From: Bosea sp. F3-2 | Lineage (GTDB): Bacteria; Pseudomonadota; Alphaproteobacteria; Rhizobiales; Beijerinckiaceae | Reading direction: 5' to 3' | NCBI RefSeq assembly: GCF_008253865.1 | Contig: NZ_CP042331.1 | Coordinates: forward strand, 3,224,001 to 3,288,000 | Length of the DNA: 64,000 nt | Shown: positions 42,547 to 50,544 of the stretch, piece by piece | Numbering within the stretch: the first letter of the stretch is position 1 | How the letters are laid out: each line of letters opens with the position of its first letter | The notes under the pieces: model-generated | What the model saw: only the letters and a program-made list of their open reading frames with translations | Told to the model about the DNA's origin: nothing | Databases searched by the model: none | Position numbers and translations under genes: made by a program

Positions 42547-43896
42547 TTACCGTGCCGGGACGGTGGGAGCGCGCCGCAGCGACGCTTCAGCCTCTATCGT
42601 CGAGACGCGCGCCGTCGGCTGATAGTTGAAGCCGCCCTGGCGTCCGAAGGATTCGATCCCGAAGGCCTTCAGGGCCTTGACTGCCTCGGCAGCACTCTCG
42701 TCGGCTCCGTTGCGATAGATCGGATAGGCGTTGTCGAGGAACTGACTGCCTTCGAGCCTGAGATCGCCGGAGAAGAGCCCGTTCGCCGCGACATGGGCAC
42801 GGAAATCCGCCTCGGCCCGGGCGACCGACTTGCCGATATGGTTGGCGATCACCTCGACGCCGAAATACTCGCGCCCCTGCGCCCGGCCGTAGAAGTCGGA
42901 ATACATCGTCAAGCGCTTCCAGGCGCCGCCATAGGAGAAATTGTAGATGATCTCCTCGTTGAAGCCGCGCGCGCCCTCAAAGCTGAAATAGAGCGCCAAA
43001 AGCGTGATCGTCTCGAGTTCATGCGAGACCGGCAGTTTGCAGAGCGCCTGCACGCGCGGGATCGGAATCGTCGAGACGATGCGGTCCGCGACCATCGCCC
43101 CGCTCTCGTGAAAAAGGATGAAATGGTTGTCCAGCTTCTCGATCCGGTCGAGCTTTGCTCCGGTCAGGAAACGGACGCCACGGGCAGACAATGCCGCGGC
43201 AGCGGCAGCGTATAGCGCTGCAAAGCCTTCGCGCGGGCGCGCCAACTGGCGATTGGTCGGTGCCGGCGGCTTCGTCCGACGCAGGCGACCGAGCATGGCG
43301 CGCAGCGAAGCATGCTCAGCGATCCATTGCATGCGCTTGCGCGCCAACTGGATGCCGATCTGATCGGAGGCGATGCCGTAGAAGCGGGTCATGTAGGCGT
43401 CGAGGCCCGATCGGTGCAGCAGCCGAGCCCCGATCCAATGGCGGGCGAACTCGCGGGCGTTGCGCATACGCCGCTTGAAAAGGCGGGCATAGGCCGCCGA
43501 TGTCAGGATGCGAGCGAACTCAACCGGTCCGGCGCGAAGGATGTCATCCTTCAGCGAAATCGGATAGGCCGTGATCAGCCGTTGCGGATTCAGCCTCGCC
43601 CAGCGCGGCCGGATCGGCACGTAGAGTGGCAGCAAATCCGGAAAATGCTGCAATAGCGGCGAGTCGTCCTGGAAGATCAGGCTACCGATGTCAAAGGTGT
43701 ACCCCCCTGACGACCAATCAATGTGGTTGCCCCCTATATGTGCATATTCTTCGACGACGACGATCCGCCTATAGCCCTGCTGGGCGAGTACCGAGGCCGA
43801 AACCAGGCCGGAGACGCCCGCCCCAAGAACGATGGCGTCGTAGCGCTCGGGGGCCGCCTTGTCGGCATCGTCAATCCGCGGGATCACCTCTTCCAT
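42547..43896 (-). CDS. FAD-dependent NAD(P)-binding oxidoreductase (amine-oxidase/UDP-galactopyranose-mutase-like)
   Basis: A 449-residue flavoprotein. The N-terminal Rossmann motif is DAIVLGAGVSGLVSASVLAQ with EEYAHIGGN, the GG(N/H)xxD/xx pattern seen in UDP-galactopyranose mutases and protoporphyrinogen-oxidase relatives. A central substrate region is rich in Arg and aromatic residues, and the C-terminal FAD-closing segment is SQFLDNAYPIYRNGADE. In polysaccharide loci such enzymes isomerise or oxidise nucleotide sugars, but the substrate here is unknown. It is upstream of the GT4 gene on the same strand (gap 65 bases). Confidence 0.85.
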   Translation of the reverse strand: MEEVIPRIDDADKAAPERYDAIVLGAGVSGLVSASVLAQQGYRRIVVVEEYAHIGGNHIDWSSGGYTFDIGSLIFQDDSPLLQHFPDLLPLYVPIRPRWARLNPQRLITAYPISLKDDILRAGPVEFARILTSAAYARLFKRRMRNAREFARHWIGARLLHRSGLDAYMTRFYGIASDQIGIQLARKRMQWIAEHASLRAMLGRLRRTKPPAPTNRQLARPREGFAALYAAAAAALSARGVRFLTGAKLDRIEKLDNHFILFHESGAMVADRIVSTIPIPRVQALCKLPVSHELETITLLALYFSFEGARGFNEEIIYNFSYGGAWKRLTMYSDFYGRAQGREYFGVEVIANHIGKSVARAEADFRAHVAANGLFSGDLRLEGSQFLDNAYPIYRNGADESAAEAVKALKAFGIESFGRQGGFNYQPTARVSTIEAEASLRRAPTVPAR

Positions 43897-43986
43897 CGCC
43901 GAACCTCAGTGATCGGACATGTCAGGAGGCTAGTCGTCCCTAAGGTCATCCGGAAGCAATACTCGCCGGCACATTGGTCTTTTTCC

Positions 43987-44022
43987 TGCTCAATCGCGCG
44001 GCGAATGCGATCTGATTGAGCA
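43987..44022. promoter_or_regulatory. Inverted repeat in the divergent promoter region
   Basis: TGCTCAATC (43987-43995) and GATTGAGCA (44014-44022) are perfect complements 18 bases apart, between the divergent FAD-enzyme and HAD genes. Spacing suits a dimeric regulator bound on one face of the helix. The binding protein is unknown. Confidence 0.45.
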
Positions 44023-44091
44023 ATCGGGCCTAAGGCCCGCCAAAGGCGCCTTTCCTAGACTGGCACAGTCCCTGCTTCATCTGCGTAAGGC

Positions 44092-46140
44092 ATGCTTTTC
44101 CGCATGCAACCGTCAGCGTCGTCGCTGCGGTCTCAATCATTGCGTCTGAGCACGGAGCGTATCATGCCGGGCTGGCCACACCCGAACGAGGCGGCGCTGT
44201 TGGAGGAGGTCGATCTGGTCTCGACAGACCTGTTCGATACGTTGCTGTTGCGTACGCTCCGCTCGGAGCGCGCCCGTATCGTCGCCGGCGAGCGCATGTT
44301 CGCTCGAAGGCTGGCTGAACAGGGCCTGCCGGCTTCGGATGACTGGCTGGTCGAGGCGCGTCTGGAGGCGCAGCGCCTGGCCTATCGGGCCCTCGATATG
44401 ACCGGGCAAGATGGCGAGGTCGTGCTACGAGACGTTATCCGGCGCCAGCTCGCCATTCTCGGGGTGCCCAAAGAACGGATGGAGGCGCTATGCGAGGCGC
44501 GGCTCGCGATTGAGCTCGCGATCGAAAAGGAGTCGCTGCGGCCAAACCTGCAACTCGCAGCGCTGCTACGCCGTTGCCGCGCCGAAGGCCGGCGTGTCAT
44601 CGCGATCAGCGACATTGGGCTCCCAAACTCGATACTCGAAGCGTTGGTTACCCATGTCCATGGCCCCGATCTGCTCGATCGGATCTATTCCAGCGCCGAT
44701 ATCGGCCTGACCAAGCGGCGCGGCGGCCTCTTCGATGCAGTCCTCGCAGCAGAAGGGATCGATGCCCGCCGCACCTTACATGTCGGTGACGATCGGCTCG
44801 CTGACCACGCCGTGCCGTCGGCACTCGGCCTTCGCACACTCTTCGTTCCGCGTCCGAAGCTCCGGCGCCGACTGTCGCGCCTTCATGGCGGCGCAAGTGA
44901 ACTGGGGCGCATCATCCGCAGGCGGCCGGCTGATGCGCCCCCTCCCGCGGAACAGGTCCGCGATCCCCATGCGTTCGGGCGCGAGGTACTCGGGCCGATC
45001 GTGGCCGAGTTCTGCCTGGCGATCTGGCTCTACGCCGCGGAAGCCGGCAAGCGGGGAGACGCGGCTCTGCTATTCTGTGCACGAGGGGGGCTCGGGATCC
45101 GGGCAGCGTTCGAACGCATCGCCGAACGGTTGAGCCTGCCCCTCGCGCTGCCGCGCGAAAATTTGATGATCTCGCGACTGGTCGCGGCCAGAGCGGCCGT
45201 CATGGCCCGCAGCGGAGCGGCGCTCGACGAGCTCGGGCGCGAATTCCACGGCCACAGCTTCGCCGATGTCGCAGCCGCCTTGGGCGGCCAACGCTACCAA
45301 CTTCTCCAATGCTGGGACGAGCCATTCGCGCCCGATCGCTTCTTCGCCATGCTCGACAGGTCTGCGGGGGAAGAAATCCTGGCCGACATCGATCGGCAGA
45401 ACACACTCTTCCGGCGCCATCTTGCCGCATCCAGCGGCGGCGCAGGGCGGATCATCCTGAGCGACACGGGACTCTACGGCAGCACGCAGCGCCTGCTCGC
45501 GGCCGGGCTGCCGGATCTGAGCTTCGAGACCATCCAGCTTGCGCGCTGCAACTATAAGGGCCTCAGCGAGGACCATTTCCCGCGCGTCGTCGGGCTCGCC
45601 GTCGAACGCAACCGCTACAGCCCCTTCGCGGTCCGCTCGACGGTGCTGCGCTACTGGCAATTGATCGAAAGCCTGTTCGAGCCGGCGATCCCGTCGGTGC
45701 GTTCCTTTGCGGAGAACGCGGGTGGCGAAGTCACCTGCAATGCCGGCGACATTACCTTTGGCGCGGTCGATCCCGCCATCGGCAACCCGCTGCTGGCCGG
45801 GGCGCTCGCCTATATCGACGGGGTCCGTGGCGGAACGGCGATTATGGTTGATGCGGCCCGTGCCTGGCCGCGGCTCAGGCAGGCCATAACCCGGCCGGTC
45901 GAGGCCGATCTTACCGCACTGGCGATCGGCGAGCGCTCGGTCGATTTCGGCCGGTCCGGCACCGTCGGAGATAGCGGCGCATTGCCCGGTGGCCCGCTAT
46001 CCCGCCTGGCTTCGATCCGCAGCCAGCTCTGGCGTGAGGGCGCGATCGTGCGTGCCTTTCCGCGCTCGCGCCTGCCGCTGCTCACGGCGGTCGAGGCCTT
46101 CCACGCGCTGCGCGGGCTCTCCGCCGGCTTCCATCGCTGA
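44092..46140 (+). CDS. Large HAD-superfamily protein (COG5610-like) of the polysaccharide locus
   Basis: A 682-residue protein. The N-terminal 250 residues are a HAD domain: motif I LVSTDLFDTLL with nucleophile Asp46 but Phe48 where phosphatases carry the second Asp, motif II Ser in VIAISDIGLP, and motif III/IV in TKRRGG and HVGDDRLADHA. The remaining about 430 residues contain no family that I recognise. Similar two-part proteins occur in capsule and exopolysaccharide clusters and may act on sugar phosphates or regulate assembly. ATG 44092 has AAGG upstream; ATG 44164 with GGAG is an equally good start. Confidence 0.78.
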   Translation: MLFRMQPSASSLRSQSLRLSTERIMPGWPHPNEAALLEEVDLVSTDLFDTLLLRTLRSERARIVAGERMFARRLAEQGLPASDDWLVEARLEAQRLAYRALDMTGQDGEVVLRDVIRRQLAILGVPKERMEALCEARLAIELAIEKESLRPNLQLAALLRRCRAEGRRVIAISDIGLPNSILEALVTHVHGPDLLDRIYSSADIGLTKRRGGLFDAVLAAEGIDARRTLHVGDDRLADHAVPSALGLRTLFVPRPKLRRRLSRLHGGASELGRIIRRRPADAPPPAEQVRDPHAFGREVLGPIVAEFCLAIWLYAAEAGKRGDAALLFCARGGLGIRAAFERIAERLSLPLALPRENLMISRLVAARAAVMARSGAALDELGREFHGHSFADVAAALGGQRYQLLQCWDEPFAPDRFFAMLDRSAGEEILADIDRQNTLFRRHLAASSGGAGRIILSDTGLYGSTQRLLAAGLPDLSFETIQLARCNYKGLSEDHFPRVVGLAVERNRYSPFAVRSTVLRYWQLIESLFEPAIPSVRSFAENAGGEVTCNAGDITFGAVDPAIGNPLLAGALAYIDGVRGGTAIMVDAARAWPRLRQAITRPVEADLTALAIGERSVDFGRSGTVGDSGALPGGPLSRLASIRSQLWREGAIVRAFPRSRLPLLTAVEAFHALRGLSAGFHR

Positions 46141-46216
46141 TGGGAAGCCGTGTGAGCCAGGTGGCTTTCGGAATAGTCGCCGTGGACCGAACCTTGCGCA
46201 TGCGCGTGCCGGCCGG

Positions 46217-47716
46217 ATGCAAGGGCGGATCGCCATGCTGGCGATGAAGGCGTTCCAGGGCGCCGGCTGGCTGGTCGCTTCGCGTTTCCTCGGCCGGTTC
46301 ATCGATTTCTTCACGCTGCTGATCATGGCGCGGATGCTGACGCCGGCGGATTTCGGCCTGACGGCGCTCGCCATGTCCTGCGTGGCGATCGTCGACATGG
46401 TGCTTGAGATCCCGGTGACGCAGGCGCTGGTCCGACTGCCACATGTCGACAAGGCCCATCTCGACACCGGCTTCACCCTCGGTGCCCTGCGCGGTCTCGC
46501 AATTGCGCTTTTGCTGCTCGCCGTGGCTTGGCCGTTCTCCTGGATCAACGGCGACCCGCAACTCGCCCCGGTGATTCTCGCGCTCGCTTTCGCGCCGATC
46601 GCGCGCGGCCTCGCCAGTCCCGGCCTCGTCCTGTTCATCCGCGAGCTCGGCTTCCTGCGCAATTTCCTCCTGGAGACCGGCGGCAAGCTCGCTGCCTTCT
46701 GCCTCGCCATCGCGACGCTCCTGCTCGGCGGCGGCTACTGGGCTCTCGTCGTCAACTTCGTCGCCGCCCCCGTCTTCGGCTGCGCCATCTCCTATCTGCT
46801 TGCGCCCTACCGCCCGGCTCTGTCCCTCTCCCGCCAGAGGGATTTCGCCAGTTTCGTCGGCTGGTTCACCTGCGCCCAGCTCGTCTCCGCAGTGAACTGG
46901 CAATTCGATCGCATCCTGCTCGGGCTCGGCGGCAGCAAGGAGGTTCTGGGGCGATATGCGGTCGCGGCCGACCTGTCGGTGATGCCCACCCAGAGCCTGA
47001 TCGGGCCGGCGCTGCAGCCGATCATGGCCGCCTTCGCCCGGATCCAGGGGGAGGACCAGCGCCTGAGGCTCGCCTTCCTGAAGGCGGCGCGCTTCAGCAT
47101 GCTCGCTTCGGTGCCTTGCAGCCTGGGGATAGCCCTGACCTCGGATTTGATCGTCGAGGTCCTGCTCGGCCCGAAATGGCATGGCGCCGGCTGGCTGCTC
47201 AGTCTGCTCTCGCTCTCGGTGATGGCGACGCCCTATTTCCAGACGCTGTACTCGCTGAGCCTGGCGCTCGGCCGGCCAGAGGTGATCTTCCGACTCAATC
47301 TCTACGATCTCGCCATTCGCTCTCCCGCCGTCGTCATCGGCTTCCTGCAAGCGGGCGCCATCGGCATGGCGGCCGCTCGTCTGGTCGCGGCCGCGATCAT
47401 GGCAGTCTTCTTCCTGCGCTGGCTCCGCGGCCTGCTCGCGATCGGCATCGCCGAGCAGCTCCTCAACCTCTGGAAGATCGCCGTTGCAGGGGCGGTCATG
47501 ACGGCTGGCGTCCTCGGTCTGCGCAGCACCCTCGCCCCATGGCACCTGCCGGCCCCGGCCGAGCTCGCCATCGCCGCGGCCCTCGGCGCGCTGTCCTACG
47601 GTGCGACCCTGCTCGCCTGCGGCATATGGCTCGCCATCGGCGCCGGGCGTCTGGAGCTCTCCGATCGCTGGTGGCGACCGCGGATCGCCGCCGACAAGGT
47701 TGGGGAAGGCTCGTGA
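46217..47716 (+). CDS. Wzx-type polysaccharide flippase (MOP superfamily)
   Basis: About 499 residues with around twelve to fourteen membrane segments. The N-terminus (GWLVASRFLGRFIDFFTLLI, then MARMLTPADFGLTALAMS) is the hallmark of polysaccharide-biosynthesis MOP flippases, which move lipid-linked repeat units to the periplasmic face. Charged or acidic residues line several segments (HVDKAHLDTGF). ATG 46217 or 46235 are equally plausible. The end overlaps the acyltransferase start as GTGA (47713-47716). Confidence 0.9.
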   Translation: MQGRIAMLAMKAFQGAGWLVASRFLGRFIDFFTLLIMARMLTPADFGLTALAMSCVAIVDMVLEIPVTQALVRLPHVDKAHLDTGFTLGALRGLAIALLLLAVAWPFSWINGDPQLAPVILALAFAPIARGLASPGLVLFIRELGFLRNFLLETGGKLAAFCLAIATLLLGGGYWALVVNFVAAPVFGCAISYLLAPYRPALSLSRQRDFASFVGWFTCAQLVSAVNWQFDRILLGLGGSKEVLGRYAVAADLSVMPTQSLIGPALQPIMAAFARIQGEDQRLRLAFLKAARFSMLASVPCSLGIALTSDLIVEVLLGPKWHGAGWLLSLLSLSVMATPYFQTLYSLSLALGRPEVIFRLNLYDLAIRSPAVVIGFLQAGAIGMAAARLVAAAIMAVFFLRWLRGLLAIGIAEQLLNLWKIAVAGAVMTAGVLGLRSTLAPWHLPAPAELAIAAALGALSYGATLLACGIWLAIGAGRLELSDRWWRPRIAADKVGEGS

Positions 47717-48855
47717 CCCAAAGACTTGACCATCTCGACGGGCTCCGCGGCGTCGCGGCGGTCGCGGTCGTGATCTTCCACCTGATGTCGGCCCTGACGC
47801 CATGGCTCGTGCCAGAGCAACAGCCCGGCGCGCACTGGCTCGCCTATACACCCTTCGCGGTTCTCTGGAACGGAACCTTCGCGGTCTCGGTGTTCTTCAT
47901 CCTGAGCGGCTTCGTCGTGACCAATGCGACGCTGCGCAAATCCGACCCGATCTGGATCGACGTCACCATCCGCTATCTGCGGCTCGCAGTCCCGGCAACG
48001 GCCAGCACCCTCGCGGCCTGGCTTTTGCTGAGCGCTTTCCCGACCTCCGCGACGGAGCTCGCCGCGCTCACCGGCAGCCGCTGGCTCGGCTGGACCTACC
48101 AGGGGACGATCCCCGGCCCCGCGGCCGCGATCTACAACGGCATGGCCGGGATTTTCCTGAGCGGCGGCTCGTTCTTCAACAACGTCCTGTGGACGATGCG
48201 GCCCGAGCTGCTCGGCTCGATCCTGTGCTTCGCGGCCTGCGCTTTCGCGAGGCCCCGGTTCCGGCTCGCAATCGCGATCGGCAGCGCCGTGATCTTCATC
48301 GCGCTGCGACGCTACGACTATGTCTGTTTCCCGCTCGGCATCATCCTGCGCGAGGCCTGGAAGGCGGGGCGACTACCCTCGACCCTACCGATACTCGCGA
48401 TGCTGCTCGGTCTCCTCATCGGCTCGCAGAGCGGTGATGCGGCACGTCTGTTAGGCCTGGACTCGCTGCCGGAAGCCTTGAAGCCTGAAAGGAAGGGCGG
48501 GCTCCTCTACCCGATCGCCGCGATGCTGATCGTCTACGGCTGCCTTCGCTCGCCTTGGCTGATCGACGCTCTCTCGGGCCGGATCGGCCGATATCTCGGC
48601 GCGATCTCCTTCCCGCTCTATCTGACCCACGTGTCATTCATCTATACGATCGTGGCCGAGGCATATCTGCGTACGAGCCAGCATGGCCTAGCGTTTGCCT
48701 TCCTCCTGCCAGCAAGCATCGTCCTGATGTTCGCCATGGCGCACGCCGCCGAACGCTGGCTCGAGCGACCGTTCCTTGGCCTGCTCGGTCAATTGCGCAG
48801 ATGGTTGAGGGGGCTCACGATCGGGCGCCGCGACGTGCGCGGCGCTTCCAGCTGA
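47713..48855 (+). CDS. OafA/YrhL-type membrane acyltransferase
   Basis: A 380-residue acyltransferase-3 protein with about ten membrane segments. Starts at GTG 47713, overlapping the flippase stop. N-terminal RLDHLDGLRGVAAVAVVIFH is the family signature with the catalytic His; VFFILSGFVVTNATLRK and a late SFPLYLTHVSFIYT segment complete it. It probably adds O-acetyl or similar groups to the repeat unit. Co-translated with the flippase. Confidence 0.92.
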   Translation: MTQRLDHLDGLRGVAAVAVVIFHLMSALTPWLVPEQQPGAHWLAYTPFAVLWNGTFAVSVFFILSGFVVTNATLRKSDPIWIDVTIRYLRLAVPATASTLAAWLLLSAFPTSATELAALTGSRWLGWTYQGTIPGPAAAIYNGMAGIFLSGGSFFNNVLWTMRPELLGSILCFAACAFARPRFRLAIAIGSAVIFIALRRYDYVCFPLGIILREAWKAGRLPSTLPILAMLLGLLIGSQSGDAARLLGLDSLPEALKPERKGGLLYPIAAMLIVYGCLRSPWLIDALSGRIGRYLGAISFPLYLTHVSFIYTIVAEAYLRTSQHGLAFAFLLPASIVLMFAMAHAAERWLERPFLGLLGQLRRWLRGLTIGRRDVRGASS

Positions 48856-48858
48856 GAA

Positions 48859-50544
48859 TCATGACCTCCCGCGATTGATCGCGGCGCCGATGACGGTGAC
48901 GCCGGCGCGCTGAAGGACTGCGAGCGCATCGTTCAATTCGTCATAGGTCGTCTTACCCTCGGCGCCGACGAGGACGACGATGTCGGCATGGGTCGCAAGC
49001 GCGACCGCATCGGAGGGTTCGCCGAGCGGCGGCAGGTCGATCAGCACCTCGCCGCGCTGCCTTGCCTCCGAGATGACAAGCGCCGCGCGCGGATCGCGGA
49101 AATCGACGAAGCGGTTGAGCTGTGGCGTCGCCGAGCGGATCGGAATCAGGCGCACCCCGTCGACATTGGCATAGGCTGCCTGCACCGCGCTGCTGGAAGC
49201 GATTACGTCGGTCAGCGACGGTCCGGCGGGGCCGCCGTCCTCGCCGCGCGCCGGGGACGCATCAGCGCTGAAGACGCTGACCTGCCGGCCACGATGATTG
49301 AGCAGCTGCGCGAGGTTCATCGTCAGCAGCGCGGCGCCAGCGCCCCGACGCCAAGAGCCGATCGCCACGACCGGGCGGCCTTCGGAACGACTTGCGGCCC
49401 AGGCAATCTCGATCGCCGTTCCCAGATCCCGGATCGCTGCCGCGAAGGAGTCGGCGTGCTCGCGCGTCACCAGCTTCGCGCTGTCCGAGGCAGAGATGCG
49501 CGCCTTCCCGCGCTGTCCACCTGCCTCGGGAACGACGACGAGGCAGGACAGGCCCGTCTCGCGTGCCAGGTCCTGCGGACTGCGGACGCGGCGATCGAAG
49601 ACCGACACGAGCGCCGCGACGAACACGCCGGTGAGCAGGCCGAAGACGCCGGCGAATGCCATGATTAGGCTGCCATGCGGAGCCGAAGGGCCGAGCGGCG
49701 CCTGAGCCGCGCCGATGATCCGCGCATCCGCGTCCGGGATCGGCTGCGCCGGCAGCGCGCCGCCGCGGACGGCGGCATTGGCGGCCCGGACCTGAGCTGC
49801 GAGGGCATCCAGCCTGCCCTGCAGGAATTCGGCGCCGCTGCGGGCGGCATCAGCCTTGAACGCGACCGACTGCAGCAGGTAGGCGGAGGCGGCCGCATTG
49901 GCGACGCGCGCCGGCAGCTCCGGATCGGCCGAGGAGTAGGCGATCTCGAGCACATAGGACTGGCCAACCCGCCGCGCCGAGAAGCGCCGCGCGAAATTCT
50001 CGAAAGCGTTGCGCCGCGGATCGACGCGAAGCAAGGCTTCGGCGCCCTGGTTCGCCGGCTGAGCCGCGGCGCCGGTCAATGCGGTCCAGATACCGCGCAG
50101 GGCGGCTGCGGCACGGCCGGTCAGCGTCTGTAACAGTCCAGGCGGGCGGGGACCCAGCTCCGATTGGTCGCCCAGGGCGAGTGCGTCGAACACTGTGCTC
50201 AACAGGCGCTCCGAGCGGATCACCTGCAGTTCACTGTCGGCGGCGTTCAGGTCGAGCGAGCTCGGTGCGGCTGTCTCACGTGCCGCGCTCGGGCCCTGCC
50301 GCCGCGGCTCAAGCAGCACGGTCGCGGACGCGGTGTAGGTCGGCGGCGTCGTTCGAACATAGGCGAAGGCCGCCCCGAGGCAGAGCGCGACCCAGACGGC
50401 CAGTTTGCCCTTGTGACGCAGACCAGCGGTACCGATCGTGCGTAGCAGGGCGACCGGACCATCATTTGCCTGCGACGTATGGGGATCCGGCAGGGGCAGG
50501 ATCCGGAATGGCGCGCCGGATGCGCCCGGCTTTCCCAGCATCAT
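48859..50544 (-). CDS. Wzz/BY-kinase-like chain-length protein with a degenerate P-loop
   Basis: A 561-residue polysaccharide co-polymerase. Two membrane segments (about 47-63 and 293-315) bracket the periplasmic Wzz domain (ADSELQVIRSERLLSTVFDA, ANAAASAYLLQS). The cytosolic part looks like a BY-kinase/ParA domain with AIEIAWAASR and a VLIDLPPLGEPSDAV Walker-A'-like strand. The Walker A site reads GSWRRGAGAALL at about 396-407: the Lys-Ser/Thr of GxGKS/T is replaced by Ala-Ala. No C-terminal tyrosine cluster is seen. It probably sets chain length without kinase activity. Start overlaps the GT fusion's stop as ATGA (50541-50544). Confidence 0.85.
   Translation of the reverse strand: MMLGKPGASGAPFRILPLPDPHTSQANDGPVALLRTIGTAGLRHKGKLAVWVALCLGAAFAYVRTTPPTYTASATVLLEPRRQGPSAARETAAPSSLDLNAADSELQVIRSERLLSTVFDALALGDQSELGPRPPGLLQTLTGRAAAALRGIWTALTGAAAQPANQGAEALLRVDPRRNAFENFARRFSARRVGQSYVLEIAYSSADPELPARVANAAASAYLLQSVAFKADAARSGAEFLQGRLDALAAQVRAANAAVRGGALPAQPIPDADARIIGAAQAPLGPSAPHGSLIMAFAGVFGLLTGVFVAALVSVFDRRVRSPQDLARETGLSCLVVVPEAGGQRGKARISASDSAKLVTREHADSFAAAIRDLGTAIEIAWAASRSEGRPVVAIGSWRRGAGAALLTMNLAQLLNHRGRQVSVFSADASPARGEDGGPAGPSLTDVIASSSAVQAAYANVDGVRLIPIRSATPQLNRFVDFRDPRAALVISEARQRGEVLIDLPPLGEPSDAVALATHADIVVLVGAEGKTTYDELNDALAVLQRAGVTVIGAAINRGRS

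Noticed and set aside
46082..47851. 589-codon minus-strand frame opposite the flippase
   Set aside because: Low-complexity Glu/Arg/Gln composition produced by reverse reading of the membrane protein gene.
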